From contig NZ_HG964497.1 in NCBI RefSeq assembly GCF_000613125.1, forward strand, positions 4,427,127 to 4,491,126: DNA of 64,000 nucleotides, given 5' to 3'. The notes below the pieces were generated by a model. That model was not told the origin of the DNA. It saw nothing but the letters and a program-made list of their open reading frames with translations, and made no database searches. Position 1 is the first letter of the stretch, and each line of letters starts with the position of its first letter. This DNA is from Bacillus sp. EB01 (GTDB lineage Bacteria > Bacillota > Bacilli > Bacillales > Cytobacillaceae). The position numbers and the translations under genes were made by a program. Shown here piece after piece: positions 33,290 through 43,319 of this stretch.

Positions 33290-34147
33290 ATGAAAAATGG
33301 GATTGGGCTTGTACTTGAAGGGGGAGGAATGAGGGGCGTTTATACAGCTGGTGTCCTGGAGTATTTCCTTGATAACGGCATTTCGTTCCCATATGTCATT
33401 GGCGTTTCAGCTGGAGCTTGCAATGCAGCATCCTATCTGTCCGGGCAAAAAGGGCGGAACAAGGTTGTGAATATTGACTATGTTTCGGACCCTCGTTATT
33501 TATCCTGGCAAAACTTCAGGAGGAACCGGCAGCTATTTGGAATGGATTTCATCTTTGATGAAATTCCCAATAAGTTGGTTCCGTATGATTATCAGGCTTT
33601 TAATCAAAACAGCACAGAATTTGTAGTAGGAACAACAGATTGTATTTCAGGTGAGCCTGTTTATTTTGGGAAAAGCGATTATGGAACGGATTTGCTTACA
33701 GTGCTAAAAGCTTCTAGCTCGCTTCCATTCATCGCGCCTGAGATTAAGTTTGGAGGAAGAACTCTTTTGGATGGGGGAATAAGTGACCCTATTCCAATTA
33801 AGAAAGCACAGTCAGAAGGCTATAAGAAAAACGTAGTTATTTTAACAAGAAATGAAGGGTATTTGAAAAAGCCGTCACGATTCAGTTTTTTAGTAAATCG
33901 CAAGTACCCCGATTACCGCGGGCTTCAATCCAGCCTTCGTCAGAGATACCAGGTATATAATGATACCGTTTCATATTTAAAAAAAGAAAAACAGGATGGC
34001 AGGGCTTTTATCATTCAGCCAAACCTTCCGTTAAAAGTTGGGAGGATGGAAAAGGATCCGGTAAAGTTGTCAAACCTGTACGAGCAAGGGTACACGGATG
34101 CAAAACTGCTTAGCGATGACTTAATGAAGTGGGTGGAGGAAGCTTAA
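33290..34147 (+). CDS. Patatin-like phospholipase
   Basis: Lipid acyl hydrolase of the patatin family, 285 residues. Oxyanion loop GGGMRGVYTAG, nucleophile GVSAGACNA (GxSxG) and catalytic Asp in DGGISDPIP. No signal peptide, so probably cytoplasmic or membrane-associated. ATG 33290 is preceded by GAGAGGTG; an upstream frame extension would start before the promoter and is rejected. Similar to bacterial YjjU-type proteins. Confidence 0.92.
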   Translation: MKNGIGLVLEGGGMRGVYTAGVLEYFLDNGISFPYVIGVSAGACNAASYLSGQKGRNKVVNIDYVSDPRYLSWQNFRRNRQLFGMDFIFDEIPNKLVPYDYQAFNQNSTEFVVGTTDCISGEPVYFGKSDYGTDLLTVLKASSSLPFIAPEIKFGGRTLLDGGISDPIPIKKAQSEGYKKNVVILTRNEGYLKKPSRFSFLVNRKYPDYRGLQSSLRQRYQVYNDTVSYLKKEKQDGRAFIIQPNLPLKVGRMEKDPVKLSNLYEQGYTDAKLLSDDLMKWVEEA

Positions 34148-34212
34148 AGAACATACATGAAATGGACAAGCAGACAATAGAATAATAGAAAAAGGGTAAT
34201 TTAGGAGTGAAT

Positions 34213-34965
34213 ATGAAAATATCCGATTATTATAGCGAAAGCGCCAGAGCTTTTTTAAACTCCAGTATCCTCTTTCTTTTGCCTGCTTTTCTATTGGTGT
34301 TCATTAACTTGGCTTATATCGGCAATCGCCAGGTTATGCTGTTATGCCTTCCTTTTGCAGCAATGAGTTTGATTTATTACCAAATCCATCTTAATAAGGC
34401 AAGACTCGCAGAGGAAGCAGAATCCGCAGTCATTTTAACCAGTAATCCCTTATTGACTGCCAAAAGCCTGCTTGTTTTCTATGACAATCATTTATCACCT
34501 GGTCTTCTTCTGTTTTCACCAACTGGAGTGAAAAATGGCGAGCTCAGGAAAAGGAAAATTTCGTTTCAGCAAATCATTTCGCGGCGCCGTGAGTTCGAAT
34601 TGTGTAATGAAGAGATGAAACCATTGGCTGTTTATTACGTAACCCGGGGAAAGGTAGATGTATACAATTCAAGAGGCAACTGGATTGGAAGACTGTATGA
34701 GGATGGGAAAGGCCAACTACAATTAACAAAAATGCATGGCATGGTTTTCATGTCTGTTTCCGGTTCAAGGTTCTTTATGGATGTAAAAGTAGAAACAGAA
34801 GGCAGCAATCGCGCAAGGCTTAGGAGAGGACTCATGCCGCTGGAGTGGGGGATGCGATTCCCTGACCCGAATACACCGGTTTTTACAATCAATGATCATT
34901 CATCAAACGAAGAGAAGCTGCTTTATTTTTCGGTGCTTGTCCGTGAATTTTTCGTAGAACGCTAA
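34213..34965 (+). CDS. Membrane protein of unknown function, 250 aa
   Basis: Not recognised. Two adjacent membrane helices (about 16-35 and 40-58) and then a cytoplasmic beta-rich domain of about 180 residues (LLLFSPTGVKNGELRKRKISFQ, VYNSRGNWIGRLYEDGKG). AGGAG lies five bases before ATG 34213; a GTG two codons earlier is less likely. It follows the patatin gene by 65 bases. Confidence 0.65.
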   Translation: MKISDYYSESARAFLNSSILFLLPAFLLVFINLAYIGNRQVMLLCLPFAAMSLIYYQIHLNKARLAEEAESAVILTSNPLLTAKSLLVFYDNHLSPGLLLFSPTGVKNGELRKRKISFQQIISRRREFELCNEEMKPLAVYYVTRGKVDVYNSRGNWIGRLYEDGKGQLQLTKMHGMVFMSVSGSRFFMDVKVETEGSNRARLRRGLMPLEWGMRFPDPNTPVFTINDHSSNEEKLLYFSVLVREFFVER

Positions 34966-35028
34966 CCTTGCAATAATTTTATCGGTATGCCATTCTTTAG
35001 CTATATAATTTTTAAGTAAGATTCACTG

Positions 35029-35056
35029 TTGATAGTACATTTCATTAGAATATAAG
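35029..35056 (+). promoter_or_regulatory. SigA-type promoter of dapF
   Basis: TTGATA (35029-35034), a 16-base spacer and TATAAG (35051-35056), 23 bases before the start codon. Confidence 0.5.
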
Positions 35057-35079
35057 CAGCATAAGTTGGGGGTATGTTT

Positions 35080-36057
35080 GTGAAAGTAGAATTTATTAAG
35101 GTACATGGTTCCGGAAACGATTTTCTGTTGATAGACGAATTTTCAAGGCCGGAGCTTTTTACATATGAAGAACGGGGAAAGCTAGCCCAATTGCTTTGCG
35201 ACCGAGAGAACGGGCCCGGGGCAGATGGCATTTTGTTCCTACAAAAAAGTGAAACTGCTGATGGAGCGATGAGAGTATTCAATGCGGATGGCTCCGAAGC
35301 ATCGATGTGCGGCAATGGCCTGCGCTGTGCTGCGAGACTTTTATGTGAACTGCTTGGAAAGGATTCCGCCATTGTTGAGACAATGAAGGCCAATCTCTTA
35401 GTTCAAAAATACTCCGACATCCTTGAGGGAGTTTCCACTTACAATGTGGAAATTTCACCAGTCTTATTTGAGTTGAAGAATTTGCCACTGATGCTGGATC
35501 AGGAAACGCTTGTAAAAGGCGAAATTCCTGAATTAAGCAGCAGCCTCGAATTCACAGCGCTGGCAGTTCCGAATCCACATTTAATTTCCATCGTTGGTTT
35601 GCCTGAATTATCAGGTGACCTTCAGCGGACAATTAGTGAAAAAGTGAATGGACCGAATGAGTTATTTCCTGATGGAGTGAATGTCAGCTTCGTTCGCACT
35701 CTTTCTCCAGGGCAGATTTATGTACGTACATATGAAAGAGGCGTCGGCTTTACCCATGCTTGCGGCACCGCCATGTCAGCATCTTCTTTGGTCACGTGCC
35801 TGTATGGATACAATCAGACTGAAAAACCGATCAGGGTATTCAATGATGGCGGGATGGTCGAATGTATCGTCCGCGAGCAGGAAGAAACATATAAAATCGA
35901 GCTTGTTGGCAATGCGACATTCGTTTACCGGGCAACAGCAGAGTTCGATTTTGAAACCAATTCCGTGGAATTATCCGGTCAAGTGGACCTTGGAGAGCAG
36001 GAGCGTTACTCCCTGTTGCAGGAAGAAGCAAGGAAAGCCCTGAGCCAATACAATTAA
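35080..36057 (+). CDS. dapF: Diaminopimelate epimerase
   Basis: Converts LL- to meso-diaminopimelate for peptidoglycan and lysine. Both catalytic cysteines are present: SMCGNGLRC and HACGTAMSAS. VHGSGNDF at the N-terminus and NPHLISIV are typical. 325 residues, slightly longer than usual because of a C-terminal extension after about 290 (QVDLGEQERYSLLQEEARK). Start at GTG 35080 with GGGGG seven bases upstream; an ATG two codons earlier overlaps that site. Single gene. Confidence 0.93.
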   Translation: MKVEFIKVHGSGNDFLLIDEFSRPELFTYEERGKLAQLLCDRENGPGADGILFLQKSETADGAMRVFNADGSEASMCGNGLRCAARLLCELLGKDSAIVETMKANLLVQKYSDILEGVSTYNVEISPVLFELKNLPLMLDQETLVKGEIPELSSSLEFTALAVPNPHLISIVGLPELSGDLQRTISEKVNGPNELFPDGVNVSFVRTLSPGQIYVRTYERGVGFTHACGTAMSASSLVTCLYGYNQTEKPIRVFNDGGMVECIVREQEETYKIELVGNATFVYRATAEFDFETNSVELSGQVDLGEQERYSLLQEEARKALSQYN

Positions 36058-36174
36058 TTTAAATGAATGTGACCGCTTCGGTGACCGAACCGGATCGAGA
36101 AACGATAAACAGGTCACATATAGCAGCCATCAGTACCAGAAGCAAAATGAGAAACGCTAATTTAACAAAGGTAA

Positions 36175-36197
36175 AGAGCCGGCGATAAGCCGGCTCT
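36175..36197. terminator. Bidirectional terminator between dapF and ligD
   Basis: AGAGCCGGC (36175-36183) pairs with GCCGGCTCT (36189-36197) around GATAA. It overlaps the ligD stop codon; T-rich beyond both ends. Confidence 0.85.
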
Positions 36198-38034
36198 ATT
36201 TTGTGCTTTTTAAAAACTCCAGTACCGGAGCAAAAGGCTGTTCCTCACCTGCAGCGAAATAGTCCTTGAAAGGGTCGCCGATTTTCCTGTACCGTTTTAA
36301 CACATTTGGCAAATTGAATTCTTTCGGATCAAGCCCTTTACCAACCTCTTCCCATAAAAGAGGTGCCGCCACTCCCGCATGCTGGTTCCCTCTTGGTGAA
36401 TAGGGGGCAATGATAGTTTTGCCGTGGGCATGCTGGACATAGTCAACATACAGCTTGTTTCCGCGGTTTTTCTTCATTCGCTCTATTGTAAACAGATCAG
36501 GTTCTTTTGAAACGAGATAATGGGCTATGAATTCAGTGAACAATCGTGTTTCATCAAACGTATATGTGTTGGCCGGCAGAGGGATATAAACTTGCAAGCC
36601 TTTATTTCCGGAGGTTTTGACGAATCCGGTCAGGTTCAACCCGTCCAGCACCTCTTTAATATGCAAAGCAGCTGTCACGGCAAGCTGAAAATCATCGATG
36701 GAAGGCGGGTCAAGGTCAAGAACAATTTCGGACACTTTATTTGGTTGGGAATCAATCGTCTGAAACGGAATGTGGAATTCGATTGCAAGCTGATTTCCAA
36801 GCCAGACAATGGTTTTTAACCCATTGCAAACAATATAATTTATACCCTCGTCCAAATGCGTCTCGACGAAATCAGGAGCATAATCAGGACAGTTTTTCTG
36901 ATAAAAGGGTTCACCAAACATTCCATGCGGATAGCGGATAACTGTCAAAAGCCGTTTTTGTAAAAATGGCAGCATTGAAGGAGAGACCTCCCTCAAATAA
37001 TGAACAAGGTCAATTTTTCGAACAGGCGGACTCTCCCAAACTGGCTTATCAGGGTGGGTTAGCTCGACATCCTCAGGAGCGTTTTTTTGATTAAAAAGAA
37101 AGTGGTCATACGTACAATCCTCAGGCTTTAAATCGAATCTGAACCTGTTAAAATGAGGCTCCCTTAATTCCCCATCATAAAGCTCCAGGTATTTTACTTC
37201 AAAGCAAATCGCAGGCTCAACATAAATAAATCGATTATCCTCGTTGTTACTGTTCTGCCGGATTACAGCCGATAGCGCCTGTTTTTCCTCAGGCTTCAAG
37301 CCAAAAAGAATATGGCCAATTTGAAAAATTTCTTCATCCTTGTAAACAGCGCAATAGTAATAACCATTTGCTTTTTCAAAAGCAATTAGGAAACAGTTTA
37401 CCAGCTTGAAATTCTTGTACTTCACCCATTTGTCTGTTCGCTTTCCTTCTTCCCATCGTCCAGCCGGGTCCTTGGCAACGATTCCTTCCCCGTCATGAAG
37501 GGTGACATGTTCCCATATTTCATTAAAATCACTATAGGATTTTACATATTGAAGCAATTGTTGGTTAGATGGATTCACTTTAACCGGCAGCCCGGTTTTT
37601 ATAAATAAGTCGTGTAATTGTTTTTTTCGCTCGCTATAGGCCCTATCCAAAAGACTTGTTCCTGACAGCTTAAGGAGGTCGAAAGCCAATAGACGCGCGG
37701 GGACCTTCTTTGCCGATTCCTGAATTCTTTTTTCGGATTTCATCCGGCCTCGTACCTGTATCGCTGAAAAATTTGCTTTATACTCATTTTCCAGAATAAC
37801 AAGCTCACAATCAAGAAGAAGCGGCAAATAGGGTCTAAAAGCCTCACTATGCAAAGAAAGGAATTGGTTTATTTCGGGAAACTGCGGGAGCAGCGGCTTT
37901 CCGTTCCTGCTTACTATGTTGATGCTTTCTTCGGTCCATTCAAGCATTGCCCTAAAACCATCATATTTGACTTCATACGACCACCCTTGGCGTACAGGTT
38001 GTTCAAAGCTAAGTACAGGAAGCATAGGCTTCAT
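36196..38034 (-). CDS. ligD: DNA ligase D (LIG-POL type, YkoU-like)
   Basis: ATP-dependent ligase plus primase-like polymerase for non-homologous end joining. Order LIG then POL: adenylation lysine in EVKYDGFRA (about 23), further ligase motifs EGIVAKDP and DKWVKYK, OB domain to about 300, then the polymerase domain (about 335-612) with LDLDPP catalytic aspartates and KTSGNKGLQVYIPL. 612 residues, the B. subtilis layout without a nuclease domain. Divergent from ku with 138 bases between them. Confidence 0.96.
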   Translation of the reverse strand: MKPMLPVLSFEQPVRQGWSYEVKYDGFRAMLEWTEESINIVSRNGKPLLPQFPEINQFLSLHSEAFRPYLPLLLDCELVILENEYKANFSAIQVRGRMKSEKRIQESAKKVPARLLAFDLLKLSGTSLLDRAYSERKKQLHDLFIKTGLPVKVNPSNQQLLQYVKSYSDFNEIWEHVTLHDGEGIVAKDPAGRWEEGKRTDKWVKYKNFKLVNCFLIAFEKANGYYYCAVYKDEEIFQIGHILFGLKPEEKQALSAVIRQNSNNEDNRFIYVEPAICFEVKYLELYDGELREPHFNRFRFDLKPEDCTYDHFLFNQKNAPEDVELTHPDKPVWESPPVRKIDLVHYLREVSPSMLPFLQKRLLTVIRYPHGMFGEPFYQKNCPDYAPDFVETHLDEGINYIVCNGLKTIVWLGNQLAIEFHIPFQTIDSQPNKVSEIVLDLDPPSIDDFQLAVTAALHIKEVLDGLNLTGFVKTSGNKGLQVYIPLPANTYTFDETRLFTEFIAHYLVSKEPDLFTIERMKKNRGNKLYVDYVQHAHGKTIIAPYSPRGNQHAGVAAPLLWEEVGKGLDPKEFNLPNVLKRYRKIGDPFKDYFAAGEEQPFAPVLEFLKSTK

Positions 38035-38172
38035 CGTCGCAGTTCCCCAATCCTTTTTGGTTTAGTCTGCTTTATAAAAACTGCATTTATCCAGCCAAAA
38101 CTGTTGTTTTTTGATTTGTGCTAAAGATAAGCGAAATGCGCAAACTAAAAGAAAATGACAGGAGGAAGTACG

Positions 38173-39003
38173 ATGCATACGATTTGGAAGGGCAGTATTA
38201 GCTTTGGGCTCGTCAATATCCCCATCAAGCTTCATGCCGCTACAGAAGACAGGGATATTAAACTCAGAACCCTGCATAAGGAATGCCATTCACCAATTAA
38301 ATATGAAAAGGTTTGTCCCGTCTGTGAAAGGGAAATAAAAAGTGAGGAAATTGTCAAAGCGTATGAATATACAAAAGGAAAATTTGTCGTTCTCGAAGAT
38401 GAGGACCTGGCTAATCTAAAGAAGGGAAATGAGGATAAGGCCGTCGAAATCATTGATTTTGTCAAAATGGAGGAAATTGATCCGATCTATTTTGACCGGA
38501 CGTATTTCATGTCTCCACATGAGGGGGGCGGTAAAGCCTATTCCTTACTGAGGAAAGCTCTTGAAGATTCGCAAAAGGTTGGTCTGGCCAAGATTGTTAT
38601 TCGTTCAAAAGAGCAGTTAGCTGTTATCCGGGTATATGAAAATACACTTGTGATGGAAACCATCCATTATCCGGATGAAGTGAGGAATGCAGGCGATGTT
38701 CCGAATGTTCCTGAGGCAGATAAAGTGACTGACAAGGAAATTTCAACAGCGATCCTTCTAATTGATCAATTGACCACAGAATTCCAGCCGGAAAAATACA
38801 ATGATGAATATCGTACAGCTTTAATGGAACTTATTGATGCAAAGCGGGCAGGACGCGAGGTTGTTGCCCCAACTGCGGCGGAGCAGCCTGCTAATGTTAC
38901 CGATCTGATGGCTGCGCTTCAAGCTTCAATTGACAAGACAAAGCCGAAGAAGGCGGCGGCTCCACGTAAAAAAGCGACTCCAAAAAAGAAAAAGGAAGCG
39001 TAG
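38173..39003 (+). CDS. ku: Non-homologous end-joining protein Ku
   Basis: Binds DNA ends as a homodimeric ring and recruits LigD. 276 residues: WKGSISFGLVNIPIKLH at the start, ECHSPIKYEKVCPVCEREI (zinc-like motif), EGGGKAYSLLRKAL and a Lys/Ala-rich C-terminus (KPKKAAAPRKKATPKKKK) that binds DNA. ATG 38173 is preceded by AGGAGG at seven bases. In B. subtilis this pair is expressed in the developing spore; I cannot identify a SigG promoter here with confidence. Confidence 0.96.
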   Translation: MHTIWKGSISFGLVNIPIKLHAATEDRDIKLRTLHKECHSPIKYEKVCPVCEREIKSEEIVKAYEYTKGKFVVLEDEDLANLKKGNEDKAVEIIDFVKMEEIDPIYFDRTYFMSPHEGGGKAYSLLRKALEDSQKVGLAKIVIRSKEQLAVIRVYENTLVMETIHYPDEVRNAGDVPNVPEADKVTDKEISTAILLIDQLTTEFQPEKYNDEYRTALMELIDAKRAGREVVAPTAAEQPANVTDLMAALQASIDKTKPKKAAAPRKKATPKKKKEA

Positions 39004-39096
39004 TAGTGGGAGCACTTATGGAATCTGGAATTCGAGCAGGGTATTTTAGCAGCCCGTTCGTTCAAATAAGCTAAAAAAGGAACGCATCAACTAACG

Positions 39097-39124
39097 GGGC
39101 CGGTTCCCAAAACGGCCCTTTTTA
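39097..39124 (+). terminator. Terminator after ku
   Basis: GGGCCG pairs with CGGCCC around GTTCCCAAAA and is followed by TTTTT. Confidence 0.8.
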
Positions 39125-39146
39125 CCTTATTGGAGGTGTGGAGAAT

Positions 39147-39809
39147 ATGGCAGGCAGATTGATGAAGTTGGCATTTTCCTACCTTGGGCTTTCATTGGCT
39201 ATTGTTTTCGGATTTATTTTTATTTTTTTGGAAATAGCCAGCGAGCTTAAGGAGAAGGAACTGGAAGAATTCGATGTTACAGTCATGACATATGTACAAA
39301 GGTTTATTTCTTCTGATTTAACAGAGCTAATGCTGTATATTACGATGTTAGGTTCTATACCGTGGCTTACTGCCTCAGTTATTGGGACGATCGTTTTTTG
39401 CTTTTTAAAAAAGAAATGGCGTTCAGGTTTGTTCATTGCCTTTTCATCAGGTGTCGGCGCTCTGTTCAATATGTATTTGAAAGATTTATTCCAGCGGGAG
39501 AGGCCGGATATTAAGCCTTTAATAGAAGAAGAGGGTTATAGTTTCCCTAGCGGCCATTCAATGGGTTCATTTATTTTCTACGGAGCCTGCGCATTCCTGG
39601 TTTTCCATTTTGCCCGGAGATGGAAAATAAAAATTGCTGGCTCAGCAGCACTTTTTTTTATAATTTTTATGGTAGGCCTGAGCAGAGTCTATCTTGGAGT
39701 CCATTACCCAAGCGATATTATCGGCGGGTTTTCCGCAGGCGGGGCTTGGCTGGCAGTCTGCGTAATCCTTTTCAAATTTTATGAGAAAAAAGAACGGATA
39801 TCCCAATAG
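39147..39809 (+). CDS. PAP2 family phosphatase
   Basis: Membrane lipid-phosphate phosphatase (undecaprenyl-pyrophosphate or phosphatidate type). The three PAP2 motifs are complete: KDLFQRERP, PSGHSM and SRVYLGVHYPSD. Five to six membrane helices in 220 residues. ATG 39147 with GGAGGTG upstream; a GTG three codons earlier is possible. Substrate not determinable from sequence. Confidence 0.92.
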   Translation: MAGRLMKLAFSYLGLSLAIVFGFIFIFLEIASELKEKELEEFDVTVMTYVQRFISSDLTELMLYITMLGSIPWLTASVIGTIVFCFLKKKWRSGLFIAFSSGVGALFNMYLKDLFQRERPDIKPLIEEEGYSFPSGHSMGSFIFYGACAFLVFHFARRWKIKIAGSAALFFIIFMVGLSRVYLGVHYPSDIIGGFSAGGAWLAVCVILFKFYEKKERISQ

Positions 39810-39847
39810 CCGAGACAGGCAGAATTCCGGCTTATGAATTACAATAA

Positions 39848-41377
<1,530 letters not shown>

Positions 41378-41400
41378 GTACTCGAAAGAGGGATACCATC

Positions 41401-41898
41401 ATGAAAATTCTTGTTCTCTCGGACACCCATATCCCAAAGCGTTCGAAACAGCTGCCCGAGGAACTATTTCAAGAGGCACGGACAGCAGATTTGATCATTC
41501 ATGCTGGTGATTGGCAAACTATTGAAGTTATTAAGGAGCTTTCCCGGTATGCAAAAGTTGAAGGAGTATACGGGAATGTAGATGGACCAGAGATGAAGTC
41601 CCTTTTTCCATTTAAAAAAATTGTTGAGGTCAATGGATTCAGGTTAGGAATCGTTCATGGACATGGAAAGGGAATGACAACCGAAAAACGGGCAATTAAA
41701 GCTTTTTCTGAGGAAAAAGTAAATTGTATTATCTATGGCCATTCCCATATTCCGGTCCTGCGGTATGAAAAAGATATTCTTATTTTTAATCCTGGTTCAC
41801 CTACCGATAAGCGGCGGCAAAAGCGCTATTCATTTGGTATTCTTCACGCTGGGGAAACACTTAGCGCGAAGCTAATTTTTTTCGAAGGCAGGAAATAG
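41401..41898 (+). CDS. YfcE/MJ0936-type metallophosphoesterase
   Basis: Small calcineurin-like phosphodiesterase, 165 residues. Metal motifs are complete: LSDTHIP, HAGDW, GNVD, VHGHG and IYGHSHIP. AGAGGGA lies before the ATG and it follows glpK by 23 bases, so it is probably co-transcribed. Substrate unknown; relatives hydrolyse phosphodiesters such as cyclic nucleotides or glycerophosphodiesters. Confidence 0.92.
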   Translation: MKILVLSDTHIPKRSKQLPEELFQEARTADLIIHAGDWQTIEVIKELSRYAKVEGVYGNVDGPEMKSLFPFKKIVEVNGFRLGIVHGHGKGMTTEKRAIKAFSEEKVNCIIYGHSHIPVLRYEKDILIFNPGSPTDKRRQKRYSFGILHAGETLSAKLIFFEGRK

Positions 41899-41973
41899 CA
41901 GTTTCGGTATGACCTTTTAACAAAAATGTGCTATAATAATTAATAGAAGAAAAAACAAACCATTTTACAGCAT

Positions 41974-42028
41974 CACCAAATTATAAAAAGCGGCAAGGAA
42001 TGTGCTTTTTATAACGCGGTGTTTTTTT
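41974..42028 (+). terminator. Long terminator after phosphoesterase gene
   Basis: TTATAAAAAGC (41981-41991) pairs perfectly with GCTTTTTATAA (42004-42014); CACC/GGTG extend the stem outward, followed by TTTTTTT. Confidence 0.85.
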
Positions 42029-42115
42029 CTTCAGGTCATCCGGCAGTTTAGGTATCTATACTCCGGATGCGGAATGGGAATCCGCCGATGAAACAAACTA
42101 ATGGAGGTGCCTGGA

Positions 42116-42319
42116 ATGGCGTTTGGACGGAGAAATATGGAAGAAGTTGTGTTGGAAGCTACTGAAGTTTGGGAGTGCACTGCTGAAGGATGCAAGGCTT
42201 GGATCCGAGATAACTTCAAAAGTGAGGATACACCAGAATGCCCCATTTGCAAAAGTGAGATGAGACGGGCCACCAAAGAACTTCAAGCAGTCGCAAATAC
42301 TAGCAAGCGCTATATATAG
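42116..42319 (+). CDS. YdjO-like cold-inducible zinc protein, 67 aa
   Basis: WECTAEGCKAWIRDNFKSEDTPECPICKSEM matches the YdjO family: a C-x4-C...C-x2-C zinc-binding module. Start ATG 42116 with GGAGGTG six bases upstream. In B. subtilis the family is cold-inducible; the exact role is unknown. Preceded by the long terminator and a leader of about 85 bases. Confidence 0.87.
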   Translation: MAFGRRNMEEVVLEATEVWECTAEGCKAWIRDNFKSEDTPECPICKSEMRRATKELQAVANTSKRYI

Positions 42320-42381
42320 GCAGAAGTTTGATTCAAGGTGTTGTTGAGTTTTATAATTAATACCATTATGATTAAAAAGTT

Positions 42382-42418
42382 AAAGGTGTCTGTCAGATTA
42401 CTGGCAGGCACCTTTTGT
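42382..42418 (+). terminator. Terminator of ydjO-like gene
   Basis: AAAGGTGTCTG pairs with CAGGCACCTTT (one mismatch) and is followed by TTGTCT. Confidence 0.82.
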
Positions 42419-42420
42419 CT

Positions 42421-42490
42421 TAAAATCGCCGAATTAATTCTATTACCGCTGAATTAATTAAAAAAATGCCGAATTATAATGAATGTTGCT
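42421..42490. repeat. 20-bp tandem repeat, family B, locus 2
   Basis: TCGCCGAATT, CCGCTGAATT and ATGCCGAATT begin at 42426, 42446 and 42466, an exact 20-bp period; a decayed fourth copy (TTGCTCGGTT) fits at 42486. Same family as 30826-30925. Confidence 0.82.
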
Positions 42491-42524
42491 CGGTTGGATG
42501 TACTCGGGTTTTTAGAGTGAAATA

Positions 42525-42656
42525 GAGTTTGTCCTGAAAAGTTGAAAATCTGTCCTGCAATGCTTGGGAAATGTCCTGCATTTTTCGGGAAATGTCCTGT
42601 ATATCGTAAAATCTGTCCTGAATATTTAAAAACGTGTCCTGATTCAATAAACATAA
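42525..42656. repeat. 21-bp tandem repeat, family C, locus 2 (inverted)
   Basis: TGTCCTG starts at 42530, 42551, 42572, 42593, 42614 and 42635: six units with an exact 21-bp period. The reverse complement reads AAATATTCAGGACA, so it is family C (11974-12099) in the opposite orientation. Confidence 0.88.
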
Positions 42657-42664
42657 AACGAGAA

Positions 42665-42734
42665 CTAAACAATAACGATATTATGTAAACAAATTAATGT
42701 AAAAATAAAACCGCGGCTGCGGTTTTTATTTTTT
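42665..42734. repeat. Shared module with terminator, copy 2
   Basis: 27 bases (42665-42691) match 31054-31080 with two differences, followed by an AAAACCGC/GCGGTTTT hairpin with T tract. It ends the minus-strand gene at 42760. Both copies lie beside family B repeats. Confidence 0.7.
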
Positions 42735-42759
42735 AACTCAAATATTTTCCCTTGGGTCG

Positions 42760-43047
42760 TTAAGCTTCCTCAAAATGATTGCTGCAATAGTCGATAACCA
42801 TTTGTTCCTCGTCATCCTCAAGGGCAAAGTCAAGCACCTTCCCAGAGCCTTTTTCGAAAAAATTATATTGGGCAATTTTGTTTTCGCTGCCTTCCACAGC
42901 AAAAATAACCTTTAGCCCTGTACCAGCTACAGTGTATAACTCGTCCTCTTCGTCGATATCCAAATCGAGTAGAAATTCAAATCGTTCCCCGGTTAGCAGT
43001 CCAAACGGATCTTCCAAATATTCAACTGTATGGCCGATAATCTCCAT
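42760..43047 (-). CDS. DUF6509-like small acidic protein, 95 aa
   Basis: Starts MEIIGHTVEYLEDPFGLLTGERFEFLLDLDIDEEDELY and contains KIAQYNFFEKGSGKVLDFALEDDEE, which fits a Bacillus family I recall as DUF6509 (sometimes mislabelled pullulanase). ATG 43047 is preceded by GGAGG at nine bases; TTG 43056 is less likely. Function unknown. Confidence 0.75.
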   Translation of the reverse strand: MEIIGHTVEYLEDPFGLLTGERFEFLLDLDIDEEDELYTVAGTGLKVIFAVEGSENKIAQYNFFEKGSGKVLDFALEDDEEQMVIDYCSNHFEEA

Positions 43048-43286
43048 ATATGTCAACCTCCAAACTTCAAGAAAATATTTACTATAGACTTTAATAAAAA
43101 TAACACAACCAAAAGGTAAATCAAAGCTCTGTGAATTTTACAATAAAAAGTGGCTAATTCTTGTCATATAAAAACGAAGAAACTGTGAACGACTCATTCA
43201 AATCATTACACTACTAGAAATAATTGCTAAACTGGTAATGAGAATTACTCTGATATTTCTATAAAAATTCATTACCTCACTAATCA

Positions 43287-43302
43287 TGTGAATATTTTCA
43301 CA
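43287..43302 (+). promoter_or_regulatory. FNR/CRP-type box before torD-dmsAB
   Basis: TGTGAATATTTTCACA is a perfect match to the TGTGA-N6-TCACA box used by Bacillus FNR. FNR control would fit an anaerobic DMSO-reductase-like operon. The box ends six bases before AGGAGG, much closer to the start codon than the -41.5 position of activator sites, so it could block rather than activate, or a transcript start lies elsewhere. Confidence 0.65.
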
Positions 43303-43319
43303 AAAAAGGAGGAGTTGCT

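Noticed and set aside
36060-36174. Small membrane peptide on the minus strand after ligD (…FLILLLVLMAAIC…)
   Set aside because: Hydrophobic and open, but no start codon has a ribosome site and it lies behind the ligD terminator. Could be a relic; not supported as a gene.
38035-38172. SigG promoters for the divergent ligD and ku genes
   Set aside because: Expected from B. subtilis, but I could not find a matched -35/-10 pair with correct spacing on either strand.
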